DNA of 64,000 bases from positions 258,799-322,798 of the forward strand of contig NZ_JADMOL010000001.1 in NCBI RefSeq assembly GCF_015558675.1, written 5' to 3'. The translations under genes were made by a program, and so were the position numbers. Every line of letters starts with the position of its first letter. Position 1 is the stretch's first letter. This stretch comes from Paenibacillus sp. 1001270B_150601_E10 (GTDB lineage Bacteria > Bacillota > Bacilli > Paenibacillales > Paenibacillaceae). Below, piece after piece: positions 25,785 to 33,517 of this stretch. Below the pieces are notes generated by a model. That model did no database searches, had not been told where the DNA came from, and worked only from the letters and a program-made list of their open reading frames with translations.

Positions 25785-26095
25785 AAATCCCGCCTCCAAG
25801 ACACTTGGTCTTGGGGACGAGATTCTCGTGTTGCCACCCCGGCTTCATCTATATGTCGCCATATACATCTCTTCAGGTACGGCACAGCATTCGCGTGGTT
25901 ATACCCTAGCTCTATAACAGGAGCTCCTGTCACACCATCCCATGTCCGTTCCGATGTGCCGCTCAGAGACTTGTTTCAATAAACGTTTCCTCCCCCTTCT
26001 CAGCGGTACGGGGTTCTCTGTACAGGCGAACGAATATCTACTCTTCTCATCATCGCATTTAAATATTGATTTGAGGTTGTTCGATTCAAGGTATT
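25785..26095 (-). promoter_or_regulatory. T-box leader of glnS, glutamine specific
   Basis: On the minus strand, CAGAGA (near 26020) pairs with TCTCTG (near 25967) as stem I. The specifier codon CAA lies at 25971-25973 in GAAACAAG, reading glutamine. The T-box core GGGGTGGCAACACGAG is at about 25825-25842, followed by a long GC-rich terminator stem (about 25786-25826, one mismatch) and TTTTTTT. Uncharged tRNA-Gln should bind and allow readthrough into glnS. Stem I appears short. Exact 5' boundary is uncertain. Confidence 0.85.
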
Positions 26096-26102
26096 AGAAC
26101 GT

Positions 26103-26131
26103 ACTTTATCATATTCATAAAATGAGATCAA
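26103..26131 (-). promoter_or_regulatory. glnS promoter
   Basis: The minus strand has TTGATC (26126-26131), a 17-base spacer and TAAAGT (26103-26108), directly upstream of the T-box leader. Confidence 0.6.
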
Positions 26132-26151
26132 GTGAGCGCAGCCAGAAGAGA

Positions 26152-26871
26152 TCATGGTACTGGGATCGGCATGCTTTCTTCCCATTGGTATCCTGTTGAC
26201 TTTACAGGAGTAAACATCCCAGCTTCAACTAGGATAGGGCGCAGATCCTCCTCTTCCCCACTCGGCGCTGCTTGGACTTGTTCGATTGCTTTCATCAGAT
26301 CAGAAGCGTAGTCTGCGAATACATTTCCATCCTCATTCGCCATGAAGCTTAAAGCTTCTCCGCTATATGGGCTTAGAATAGGACGAAGCTTGACATTCAA
26401 CAGTTTTTCATCAATATCGTAGAATCCTGGATAGCGCTCGTCACCAATGGGGAGCTTGCCCTGCTTCTGCTTATACTGGCGTATGCTTCTTTCAAGGTCA
26501 TTTACCCTTTGAGCCGTATTCAGATCCATGACACGCACTAAAGGTTTCGTCTCCTCATTCACAATCAAGTATCGATGATGCCCACCGCTCTGAAACGCAT
26601 TTTTCGGGATCTCACTTATCAGATCATGAACAAGCAGCTCCTGAAAGTCAACCTCATACTTCTCGTACCGAGGGACGCTCTCACCCGCTGTTATTAAAGG
26701 CAGAAGCCCCGTCTTTCGCTGATATTCATCAACAGCATGTTGAACCAGCATAATGCCTTCCCGTACGGAGTTCTGATTCTCTTTACGAAGCTCCTTAGGA
26801 TACAGACAGCCTTGAAGCAGCGCCACAACCATGATAACAATAGCCAGCTTGATTCCTTGTTTTCCCTTCAA
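26152..26871 (-). CDS. YphF-like lipoprotein
   Basis: A 239-residue lipoprotein starting at TTG. The signal peptide ends in LLQGC (C22), followed by LYPKELRKENQ. The mature protein is soluble and has two similar stretches around YQRKTGLLPL and YKQKQGKLPI, suggesting an internal duplication of an alpha/beta unit like type II secretion pseudopilin-type N-termini. B. subtilis has the lipoprotein gene yphF at the same place between spoIVA and gpsA; similarity in the lipobox region and gene order suggest orthology. Function is unknown. Confidence 0.75.
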   Translation of the reverse strand: MKGKQGIKLAIVIMVVALLQGCLYPKELRKENQNSVREGIMLVQHAVDEYQRKTGLLPLITAGESVPRYEKYEVDFQELLVHDLISEIPKNAFQSGGHHRYLIVNEETKPLVRVMDLNTAQRVNDLERSIRQYKQKQGKLPIGDERYPGFYDIDEKLLNVKLRPILSPYSGEALSFMANEDGNVFADYASDLMKAIEQVQAAPSGEEEDLRPILVEAGMFTPVKSTGYQWEESMPIPVP

Positions 26872-26900
26872 AAGACGTTCTCCCCCCGTCTATCATCACA

Positions 26901-27251
26901 CTACCACAATGAATCATCCTCTTGTGCTTCCAGCTGCTGGCGAATAATCGCCCTTAATCGGTCCTCTGGAACCGTTACCGTGATATCACTTGTACCATCA
27001 CGCGATACACGAGCCTGACATGCAAGCCTGAGGCCGTTCCTCTCTCTAATCCCAAGCTTTAATTGCTCCTGCTTAGTTGGGGATTCGATCCCTTCCCCTT
27101 CAATTTGAACCTTGCACATCAGGCAGGCCGCTCTTCCTTGACAACGTGTGCGAATCGGGACACGCGCTATTCGCGCTGCGTCCAATACACTCTGGCCTGG
27201 TCGAGCCGCTATGCATTTATCCTCTGGCATAAAGCGAATCTGGTGCTTCAT
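26901..27251 (-). CDS. [2Fe-2S] ferredoxin, CX5CX2C type
   Basis: A small electron carrier. The ATG at 27251 shares bases with the stop of the upstream gene (ATGA), indicating coupled translation; the protein has 116 residues. Cluster ligands are C-Q-G-R-A-A-C-L-M-C (CX5CX2C) with the fourth in LACQARV. This spacing is of the adrenodoxin/bacterial ISC ferredoxin kind rather than plant type. The partner is unknown. It forms a three-gene block with a nucleotidyltransferase-like gene and a second ferredoxin. Confidence 0.85.
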   Translation of the reverse strand: MKHQIRFMPEDKCIAARPGQSVLDAARIARVPIRTRCQGRAACLMCKVQIEGEGIESPTKQEQLKLGIRERNGLRLACQARVSRDGTSDITVTVPEDRLRAIIRQQLEAQEDDSLW

Positions 27252-27883
27252 TCTTCTATTCCTCTCATGCATTGCGGGACAAGCTGCTTGAGCTTCATCA
27301 TCAATTCGCCTTGAGGCTCGCAGCGGCTCATCACGAACGGTATAGCTTTGCGGTGCCGTTCAGGCTCTTCTTCCATAGTCCTCGCAATAGGCTTCGTGCG
27401 ATCGTCACGCTCTCGTAAGATATTGAATACGAGCTCATGAGCAAGCGGCATGAGCTTTAGATGCTGCCCTGCATACATCCAATCCACAGCATGCTTATCC
27501 AGTCCATCCTTGATCCTTATGCTGTAGCTGCACCAGCTTGTCCGTACATGAAAGTCGCCTACCAGTTCCACAACGGAAGTGCCAAGCCGATAATGGCTGA
27601 GTAGCGAGCGATACATGGCTGTCTCGTTCCATTCCGGTTCGTCAATCGAACATTCCTTCCAAGCTTGCTGCAAGCTTACCGTCTCTTGCTCATCGGCGTA
27701 AATATCAATATCCTGTGGTTCCTTCGCTAAAGCTACGCCTTGAAGCAGCAGTCCGCAGCTGCCCCCAAGCAGCCAACTTGCGATGTTCCTATCCGTTGAC
27801 TTCAACGCGATGATCGCTTCCGCCAAAGCGGGGTTAAATGGGTATTCATTCATCTTCTGACTCCAATACTCTGCTATTTCCAA
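27248..27883 (-). CDS. nucleotidyltransferase-fold protein of unknown role
   Basis: A 211-residue protein. WLLGGSCGLLLQG followed by PQDIDIY (residues about 37-61) is the GGS...DxD pattern of the polymerase-beta nucleotidyltransferase superfamily, as in AbiEii/MNT-like proteins; a later VELVGDF could supply the third acidic residue. No tRNA- or antibiotic-specific feature is seen. The start may be the TTG at 27883 or the ATG at 27853. It is coupled to the downstream ferredoxin (ATGA) and lies 23 bases after the upstream one. The association with two ferredoxins is unexplained. Confidence 0.7.
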   Translation of the reverse strand: MEIAEYWSQKMNEYPFNPALAEAIIALKSTDRNIASWLLGGSCGLLLQGVALAKEPQDIDIYADEQETVSLQQAWKECSIDEPEWNETAMYRSLLSHYRLGTSVVELVGDFHVRTSWCSYSIRIKDGLDKHAVDWMYAGQHLKLMPLAHELVFNILRERDDRTKPIARTMEEEPERHRKAIPFVMSRCEPQGELMMKLKQLVPQCMRGIEE

Positions 27884-27905
27884 TCATGCCTTGCGGAGGC
27901 GATGG

Positions 27906-28205
27906 CTAGAAGTAAGGCTTATGGATCGCAACGATATTGCCCTCTTGCTCGATAACGGCTTGACAGCTTAAGCGGTAGCCTTCTTCAAATTCTTCCTCGT
28001 CCATCCGATTCCATTCAGCATCCGTAATATCATTCAAATATTGCTCGCCTTCGATCACCTGGCATCTGCAGCGCGCACAGGTTCCTCTAGAGCAATTATA
28101 GTTCCAATCTACTTTTAAATGAAGGGCCGCTTGCAAAAGCGATGAACCTACAGGTGTTGGCATGGTCTCTTCAATGGTTCTCCCTTTAAGTCGAAGCTCT
28201 CCCAT
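27906..28205 (-). CDS. [2Fe-2S] ferredoxin, plant-type spacing
   Basis: A 99-residue protein with ligands CSRGTCARC (CX4CX2C) near residue 38 and the fourth cysteine in RLSCQAVIEQ. AGGAGG stands five bases before the ATG. The acidic stretch DAEWNRMDEEEFEEG could be a partner-docking surface. It differs in ligand spacing from the ferredoxin at 26901, so the two are not recent duplicates. Confidence 0.85.
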   Translation of the reverse strand: MGELRLKGRTIEETMPTPVGSSLLQAALHLKVDWNYNCSRGTCARCRCQVIEGEQYLNDITDAEWNRMDEEEFEEGYRLSCQAVIEQEGNIVAIHKPYF

Positions 28206-28214
28206 AAGTACCTC

Positions 28215-28400
28215 CTAAAACATCGAAATGAGTCCATAAAGTGCACCGATCATCAGCATGATAAAAGCGACCGTCGTAAGGATTCCTTTCATCCAGCCCT
28301 TCGTTTTATGACGAGCAAATGCAACAATAATCGCGGAAAAAGCCATAAGGCCAATGCCAATTAACGAAACCCACATCTTCGTCATACTATCCATGCGCAT
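28215..28400 (-). CDS. small two-helix membrane protein, DUF2768/YphE-like
   Basis: A 61-residue protein with two hydrophobic segments (about residues 9-28 and 38-58) and a basic loop RHKTKGW between. Size, topology and position next to the yphF-like gene and upstream of gpsA agree with B. subtilis YphE. GGGAG lies eight bases before the ATG. Function unknown. Confidence 0.7.
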   Translation of the reverse strand: MRMDSMTKMWVSLIGIGLMAFSAIIVAFARHKTKGWMKGILTTVAFIMLMIGALYGLISMF

Positions 28401-28512
28401 GTCTCCATTCTCCCAAAAGTATCCTTATTATACCATTCGACAAAACAAGAAGAAACAGTTATCCCATCGACAAAGGGGTTCGGAATGGAACGTTATTCAA
28501 GTCTCGGCTCGA

Positions 28513-30126
28513 TTAGAGAAGTGCTTCCAATACATCTTCGATCTTCTGACAATGAGAGAGTACGCCATAATTCATCCATGTGAAGAAGTCCACCTCATGC
28601 ACGTTCTGATTTCGGACAGCATCAAGTGATCGCCATTGGGAGGTTTCGAGTACCTCCCTTTCTTCTCCTTCTCTAATCGAATGCCTCTTGTCAAAAGTCA
28701 CAAAGAGATGGTCTGCTTGGAGCAAGGACAACTGGTCGAGGCGGAATGGAACTTTTCTTTGGTTGCCTGCAAGCTGACATGCGATAGGATCTGCTTTCAG
28801 ACCAAGGTCCTTGTGGAGAATTGGACCGGTATAACCGTGCTCAGAACTTGAATATAAGCTCATGCCTAATGCTGAGATGCGCAAGAACGAAACCGTTTTT
28901 CCTTTCGTCTTTGGCTTAAGCCGTTCTTTTGCGACGCATACTTTCTGTTGATACTCCGCAATGACATCATTAACCATGTCCATTTGTCCAAGCAAGTCAG
29001 CTAGTGTGCGCAATGTGAGACGCCAGTCTTCCCCATAATGCTTAATGATATAGGTAGGAGCAAATTCATTTAAGCTCTTGCTGGAGAACCATCGATCTGA
29101 CCCGCCATCTAGCACAATAAAGTCAGGTTTATAGACCGACAGTTGATCCACATCTTTCGAACCAAGATCATACACGGGCACATGCTCTAAGCCGAGATAA
29201 TCCTGTTTCCCCCATTGATCATGATAGCACTGCATGATCGGCGTAATTCCTAGAGCCAGTAAGAAATCCTCAAGAAAGGGAGCAAATATTCGTAAATTGC
29301 CGCGATGATTGCGACGGTATTGACCGGGAGAGATGCCCACCTCCTGCTTGAATCGCCGACTGAAGTAATATTCATTTTGAAATCCAACACTTTCCGCAAT
29401 ATCCGATAGCCGATCATGGGAAGCCAACAGCAGCTTTTTCGAGCGGTCGATTCGTACATGATTCATGAACTGAAGCGGATTCTGACCTGTTAATTCTTTG
29501 AAGGTTCGCGAATACTGCCAACGGGACACATCGAACATATCGGCAAGCATGTCCACGGTAAGCTGCTCGCTATAGTGATGCTTCACGTAATCAATCGAGT
29601 GCTCAACGGATTGGCGCAGATTTCGCTCTTCGAATGTTCCGATATTTTGCTCAAAAATAAAGAGAAGCAGCTCCTGAAATCGCACATGAATATGAAAGAA
29701 GCGCAGGGGATCCTGTCTTTTAAATTGCTGAATCATATTTTCCAAATAAGCAATGGACTGTGAAAAGGGTGTGCATCGAAATTCTCCTGCCAGCGGAAAA
29801 GGGCCGACATGTCCTTGTTGAAAGTCATTTGAAGCCTCAGCGCGCGTTCCTTCGGCTTTGCACGTCAATTGGTAAAAGTGAATGCCTCCAAGTCCGCTTG
29901 CTATTATCGATGCGCTATGAGGTGGAATCAGATAGGACCTTCCTTTTTCCAAGCTTAATGCATGATGTTCTATCGTTAATCGTCCAGAGCCATTTGTGAC
30001 GAACAGTAGGATGTATGCCTCGCCCCACTCGATGAGCTGTTCCCATCCCGTCTGCTCTTTCACTTGCTCTATTTTTTTTAATCGATAGGTCCATGAATAG
30101 GGTTGTATATGATCTAGGTCGTTCAT
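28513..30126 (-). CDS. AraC-family regulator fused to siderophore-binding domain (Btr-like)
   Basis: A 537-residue protein. An N-terminal cupin-like part (about 1-150) is followed by two AraC helix-turn-helix motifs (VDMLADMFDVSRWQYSRTFK; SDIAESVGFQNEYYFSRRFK) and then a cytoplasmic type III periplasmic-binding-like domain (from about 265). This is the architecture of B. subtilis Btr, which senses ferri-siderophore and activates uptake genes. The sensor part shares MQxYHxxWGKQDYLGL with the binding protein encoded upstream. ATG at 30126 is chosen from AGGGGTG; a GTG at 30138 is possible. A Fur box lies 22 bases upstream. Confidence 0.88.
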   Translation of the reverse strand: MNDLDHIQPYSWTYRLKKIEQVKEQTGWEQLIEWGEAYILLFVTNGSGRLTIEHHALSLEKGRSYLIPPHSASIIASGLGGIHFYQLTCKAEGTRAEASNDFQQGHVGPFPLAGEFRCTPFSQSIAYLENMIQQFKRQDPLRFFHIHVRFQELLLFIFEQNIGTFEERNLRQSVEHSIDYVKHHYSEQLTVDMLADMFDVSRWQYSRTFKELTGQNPLQFMNHVRIDRSKKLLLASHDRLSDIAESVGFQNEYYFSRRFKQEVGISPGQYRRNHRGNLRIFAPFLEDFLLALGITPIMQCYHDQWGKQDYLGLEHVPVYDLGSKDVDQLSVYKPDFIVLDGGSDRWFSSKSLNEFAPTYIIKHYGEDWRLTLRTLADLLGQMDMVNDVIAEYQQKVCVAKERLKPKTKGKTVSFLRISALGMSLYSSSEHGYTGPILHKDLGLKADPIACQLAGNQRKVPFRLDQLSLLQADHLFVTFDKRHSIREGEEREVLETSQWRSLDAVRNQNVHEVDFFTWMNYGVLSHCQKIEDVLEALL

Positions 30127-30147
30127 ACCCACATTCACCCCTTTTAT

Positions 30148-30162
30148 TGAGAATGATTATCA
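30148..30162. promoter_or_regulatory. Fur box upstream of the AraC-type regulator
   Basis: TGAGAATGATTATCA differs at one base from the 7-1-7 Fur consensus TGATAATNATTATCA. It covers the predicted transcription start of the regulator gene. Confidence 0.85.
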
Positions 30163-30167
30163 CAGTT

Positions 30168-30196
30168 ACTATAAATAAAAAAAGAAAGTGAATCAA
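30168..30196 (-). promoter_or_regulatory. promoter of the AraC-type regulator
   Basis: The minus strand has TTGATT (30191-30196), a 17-base spacer and TATAGT (30168-30173). The -35 lies inside the terminator stem of the preceding gene. Confidence 0.6.
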
Positions 30197-30214
30197 CTAT
30201 TGTTGATCACCTTC
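30177..30214 (-). terminator. terminator after the siderophore-binding protein gene
   Basis: GAAGGTGATCAAC and GTTGATTCACTTTC pair with a four-base loop, followed by TTTTTTT on the minus strand. Confidence 0.8.
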
Positions 30215-30228
30215 TTTATTTTTGAGCT

Positions 30229-31250
30229 TTAATTGGATGATGTCACGAACCAATTGATCAGGTCGTCAGCCTTTTCATGTTTGCCATAATCGCTCCGGAT
30301 TGCCAATGGGTCCGTTCTGCTTTGTACACATGCCCTGCTTGCACCGCTGGAAGCGACTTCCATAGTGGATGCTCAAGCAGCTCGCTGGCCTCCTTGTTCT
30401 CCTCAGAAGTCCAAGTCCCATTGGATGGGAACAGAATAATATGGTCTGCATCAAGCTCAGGGATCTTCTCCTCAGATAGAACCGCATGGAAATCTTTCAT
30501 GTCTCTAGCGAATGGATGCGGCGTCAAGCCCATTTCCTTATAAATGGTTCCTGTGTATCGATTCTCAAGTCCGAATAAAGCGAGCGTTTTATCGCCAATA
30601 TTGATCCGAACAACGGCCACGGTTTCATCACCAACTGCATGTTTAAGCTTCTCTTTCGTGTCCTCCATCTTCTTCGTATATTTAGCGATGATCTGTTCGC
30701 CTTTATCTGGTACGTTAAGCAAATCAGCGATTGTTTTTAAAATATCGGACGGACGCTGCAATATGTTTTCAGGCATTCGATAAGTAGGTGCTATTTTGGA
30801 GTACTGCTCGTACTTTGCAGCATCTACAGCACCATCCACAATGATAAGATCCGGATTGGCGTCCAATAATACCTCGAGACTGCCCGTTATATCAAAGGTT
30901 TGCACGTTAAGTCCTAAATAGTCCTGTTTCCCCCAGCTTGGATGATACCACTGCATCACAGGTGTTTCACCTAGTGCAGTTAAATAATCCTCCAAGTAGA
31001 CGCCCATGACCCGTTTGGGATGAACAGGGATGGTGACTTCCCCAAACTCGTCTTTTACAACACGAGTTGCTCCCTCTTGACTAGCTGAGCCATTATTCTC
31101 CGTAGATGCTTCTTCAGAGTTTGACGCGGGAGCTGGTGATGGCTGCCCCTGTTCACTTGACGGGCCTGTTGAGCTGCAAGCAGCCAACCCTAATACCGTT
31201 AGAAGAATAATGATTTGCCATAATAGCTTTTTTCCGTTTACCCCAAACAT
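30229..31250 (-). CDS. iron-siderophore-binding lipoprotein with frameshifted C-terminus
   Basis: The receptor of a ferri-siderophore ABC importer, anchored by lipobox LAAC (C25). The type III binding fold is clear: VTIPVHPKRVMGVYLEDYLTAL, DLIIVDGAVDA, GLENRYTGTIYKEMGL, LPAVQAGHVYKAERTHW. As sequenced the frame stops at 30258 after MANMKRLTT (330 residues). Adding one A to the AAAA run at 30272-30275 restores KKADDLINWFVTSSN and a stop at 30229, the usual C-terminus of this family. Either a real one-base deletion or a sequencing error. No permease or ATPase is adjacent. A Fur box lies upstream. Confidence 0.85.
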
Positions 31251-31308
31251 GTTTCTCCACTCCTATAACCAAGTAGTATATCCTGTGATTGACGATTACC
31301 GATAACAA

Positions 31309-31323
31309 CGATAATCATTCTCA
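31309..31323. promoter_or_regulatory. Fur box upstream of the siderophore-binding lipoprotein gene
   Basis: On the minus strand TGAGAATGATTATCG matches the 7-1-7 Fur consensus at 13 of 14 fixed positions and shares 14 bases with the box at 30148, about 60 bases before the start codon. Confidence 0.8.
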
Positions 31324-31454
31324 CTAATACATGACTCATTTTATGCTTATTGGCAGCTTGGAGACAATGCACATTTTGGGGAGCTTTTTTATACATAATT
31401 GAATTACAATCGACAATGCCTGTTACTCAGCCTGCTAACCTGCTTTAGAACTAA

Positions 31455-31490
31455 CAAAAAAGGCGACAATGTCCAACGCATTATCGCCTT
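31455..31490 (-). terminator. terminator after the spoVIF-like gene
   Basis: AAGGCGATAATG and CATTGTCGCCTT pair (one G-T) on the minus strand and are followed by TTTTTTG. Confidence 0.8.
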
Positions 31491-31506
31491 CCTCTGCTCA
31501 TATGAA

Positions 31507-31788
31507 CTATCTTTTTTTCATAAGAAGCCCCATTAGCGACTCCAGATTATTCGCATTCATCCCGCTCTTCTTAATCGTGGATACGATATCATTGACCGTA
31601 GATTCGGTAACAGGTACTTTTGCCATCTGTGCAACCTGCTTAATAAGCTGGCGAAGCTGAGCTTCGTTCTGCAGGGTAGAGGCATTCACCGAGCTTGCTA
31701 CCTTCTTAATCTGATTCTCTGATATGGGTTTCTTCACTTTTTTATTGATGGCATTAAGCGCATCCTTGGGGATCTTACCGTTACTCAT
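31507..31788 (-). CDS. stage VI sporulation protein F-like
   Basis: A 93-residue basic protein. The stretch LRQLIKQVAQMAKVPVTESTVNDIV and the C-terminal NLESLMGLLMKK resemble B. subtilis SpoVIF (YjcC), a late mother-cell protein needed for coat assembly. GGGAGGG precedes the ATG, and a strong terminator follows. In B. subtilis spoVIF is elsewhere in the chromosome, so this location next to gpsA is a lineage trait. Confidence 0.75.
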   Translation of the reverse strand: MSNGKIPKDALNAINKKVKKPISENQIKKVASSVNASTLQNEAQLRQLIKQVAQMAKVPVTESTVNDIVSTIKKSGMNANNLESLMGLLMKKR

Positions 31789-31869
31789 GTTGTCCCTCCC
31801 TAGCTTTGTACTCTATACAGTGTATGTACAAAAGCTAAGAGAGGTGAGCCCTGCCCGCCTTTTACATGA

Positions 31870-32901
31870 TTAGATCCACTTGGTCTGTGCGATGTCCTCC
31901 TGCTCATTCTTCCGCACTCGACCCATCAACAGCTCTACTCCAGTCTTAGGTGCAAGACCTTCAAAAAGAACGTGGAAAAGAACATCTGCAATCGGCATTT
32001 GCACCTGATACTTTTTAGACAGCTCATGAGCAGCTTTCGTTGTGCGAATCCCCTCTACAACCATTCCCATGCTCTCTAATACCTCAGACAAGGCTTTGCC
32101 TTGACCAATCATATATCCAGCACGCCAGTTGCGGCTGTGCTTACTTGTAGAGGTCACGACGAGGTCACCCACTCCAGCAAGACCCGCAAAGGTCAGTACA
32201 TCAGCGCCCATTTCGACGCCGAGTCTTGCAATCTCTGCTAGACCGCGTGTAACAAGCGCTGCCTTTGCATTGTCACCATAGCCAAGACCATCTGACAGCC
32301 CCGCACTAAGCGCGATAATATTTTTTAGCGCACCTGCAAGCTCCACACCTACGACATCACGATTCGTGTACACTCGGAAATAGGCATCGTTCATGAAGAA
32401 GTCTTGTGCTTTCTCCGCAGCTGCTTCGGATGTTGAAGCCACAACTACCGTTGTTGGCCGCTTCATGACAACCTCCTCTGCATGACTTGGACCAGAAAGC
32501 ACCGCAATTTGGTCTTCTGAACAAGCAAGCTCTTGGAGGAGCACCTGAGACATCCGTTCAAGTGTCTCGATCTCGAATCCCTTCGTCGCATGAATAACGG
32601 TCATCGATTCGGTGACAAAAGGCTTCATTTGCTTGGCGACCTGCCTCATGGCTGAGGAAGGGGCTACGACCAGACAAAGCTTTGCATCCTTCATCGCCTC
32701 GTCCATATTCGTGGTAGCAACGATGCCTGGATGAAGCACACTACCTGGCAGATATTTCGAATTCGTGTGCATCGTATTAATCTCATCAGCCTGTTCTTTA
32801 CTTCGAGTCCAGACCATGACCTGATGCCCATTATCGGCAAGGACCTGACAGAGTGCCGTCCCCCAGCTTCCTGCAACGATTACTGCAACTTTATCGGACA
32901 C
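31870..32901 (-). CDS. gpsA: glycerol-3-phosphate dehydrogenase [NAD(P)+]
   Basis: GpsA makes sn-glycerol 3-phosphate for phospholipids. It starts at GTG seven bases after GGGGGGC; 343 residues. SGPSHAEEV, the catalytic lysine in ELAGALKNIIALSAG, FAGLAGVGDLVVT and SRNWRAG are intact. The dinucleotide fingerprint, normally GAGSWGTAL, reads VAGSWGTAL: residue 9 is valine (GTT) where a glycine is normal, one base from GGT. The end of plsY overlaps its start; the two together supply precursors for phosphatidic acid. Confidence 0.93.
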   Translation of the reverse strand: MSDKVAVIVAGSWGTALCQVLADNGHQVMVWTRSKEQADEINTMHTNSKYLPGSVLHPGIVATTNMDEAMKDAKLCLVVAPSSAMRQVAKQMKPFVTESMTVIHATKGFEIETLERMSQVLLQELACSEDQIAVLSGPSHAEEVVMKRPTTVVVASTSEAAAEKAQDFFMNDAYFRVYTNRDVVGVELAGALKNIIALSAGLSDGLGYGDNAKAALVTRGLAEIARLGVEMGADVLTFAGLAGVGDLVVTSTSKHSRNWRAGYMIGQGKALSEVLESMGMVVEGIRTTKAAHELSKKYQVQMPIADVLFHVLFEGLAPKTGVELLMGRVRKNEQEDIAQTKWI

Positions 32902-33505
32902 GAGTTACGCCCCCCTTGTTAGACCCTAATCGATTCTCCGTGCCTTGCAGCAGCTTCTTGATATTCGTCCGATGGCGATATACCGCAAAGATAAAGAGCA
33001 GGGTACTACCAAGAATGATGCTGAGGTCGTCACCATAAATCCACATAAAGATCGGGGTTAACCCCGTGAAAATCAAGGAACCTAAAGACACGTAGCGTTT
33101 CCAAACGATCGCAAGAATTGCGATAATACCCGCAAACAAAGCCGGGAAAAAGGAAAGCATCGCAAGGACACCGATGGTCGTCGCAATCCCTTTTCCACCG
33201 CGAAACCGAAAGAATATCGGCCAGTTATGTCCAGCTATCGCAGCGATCCCGCAAGCTACTGGGACCCACTCGGCATCCGATACCAGACTTCCCACCAAAA
33301 CGGCGGCAATGCCTTTACACGCATCCAGAAGCAGGACGCCGATTGCAGGCCCTTTACCAAGCACGCGAAGCGTATTCGTGGCCCCAGCATTGCCGCTTCC
33401 ATGATGCCTAATGTCTATTCCCTTTAACCACTTTGCAATTAGTACACTGAAGCTGACAGAACCCAATAAATAACTACCTATGATCGCTAAGATTGGAAAT
33501 GTCAC
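32891..33505 (-). CDS. plsY: acyl-phosphate:glycerol-3-phosphate acyltransferase
   Basis: PlsY performs the first acylation of glycerol 3-phosphate in the membrane. GTG start with AGGAGAG upstream; 204 residues with about five hydrophobic segments. The three conserved loops are visible: GSVSFS, the HGSGNAGATNTLRVLGK segment with GNxGATN, and FRFRGGKGIATTIG. It overlaps gpsA, its substrate supplier, by eleven bases. Confidence 0.95.
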   Translation of the reverse strand: MTFPILAIIGSYLLGSVSFSVLIAKWLKGIDIRHHGSGNAGATNTLRVLGKGPAIGVLLLDACKGIAAVLVGSLVSDAEWVPVACGIAAIAGHNWPIFFRFRGGKGIATTIGVLAMLSFFPALFAGIIAILAIVWKRYVSLGSLIFTGLTPIFMWIYGDDLSIILGSTLLFIFAVYRHRTNIKKLLQGTENRLGSNKGGVTRVR

Positions 33506-33517
33506 GAGCGTTCTCTC

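Noticed and set aside
26152-31250. A mobile island boundary around the ferredoxin and iron genes
   Set aside because: No integrase, transposase, tRNA gene or direct repeats were seen at either end, and the flanking yph-like genes are in normal order.
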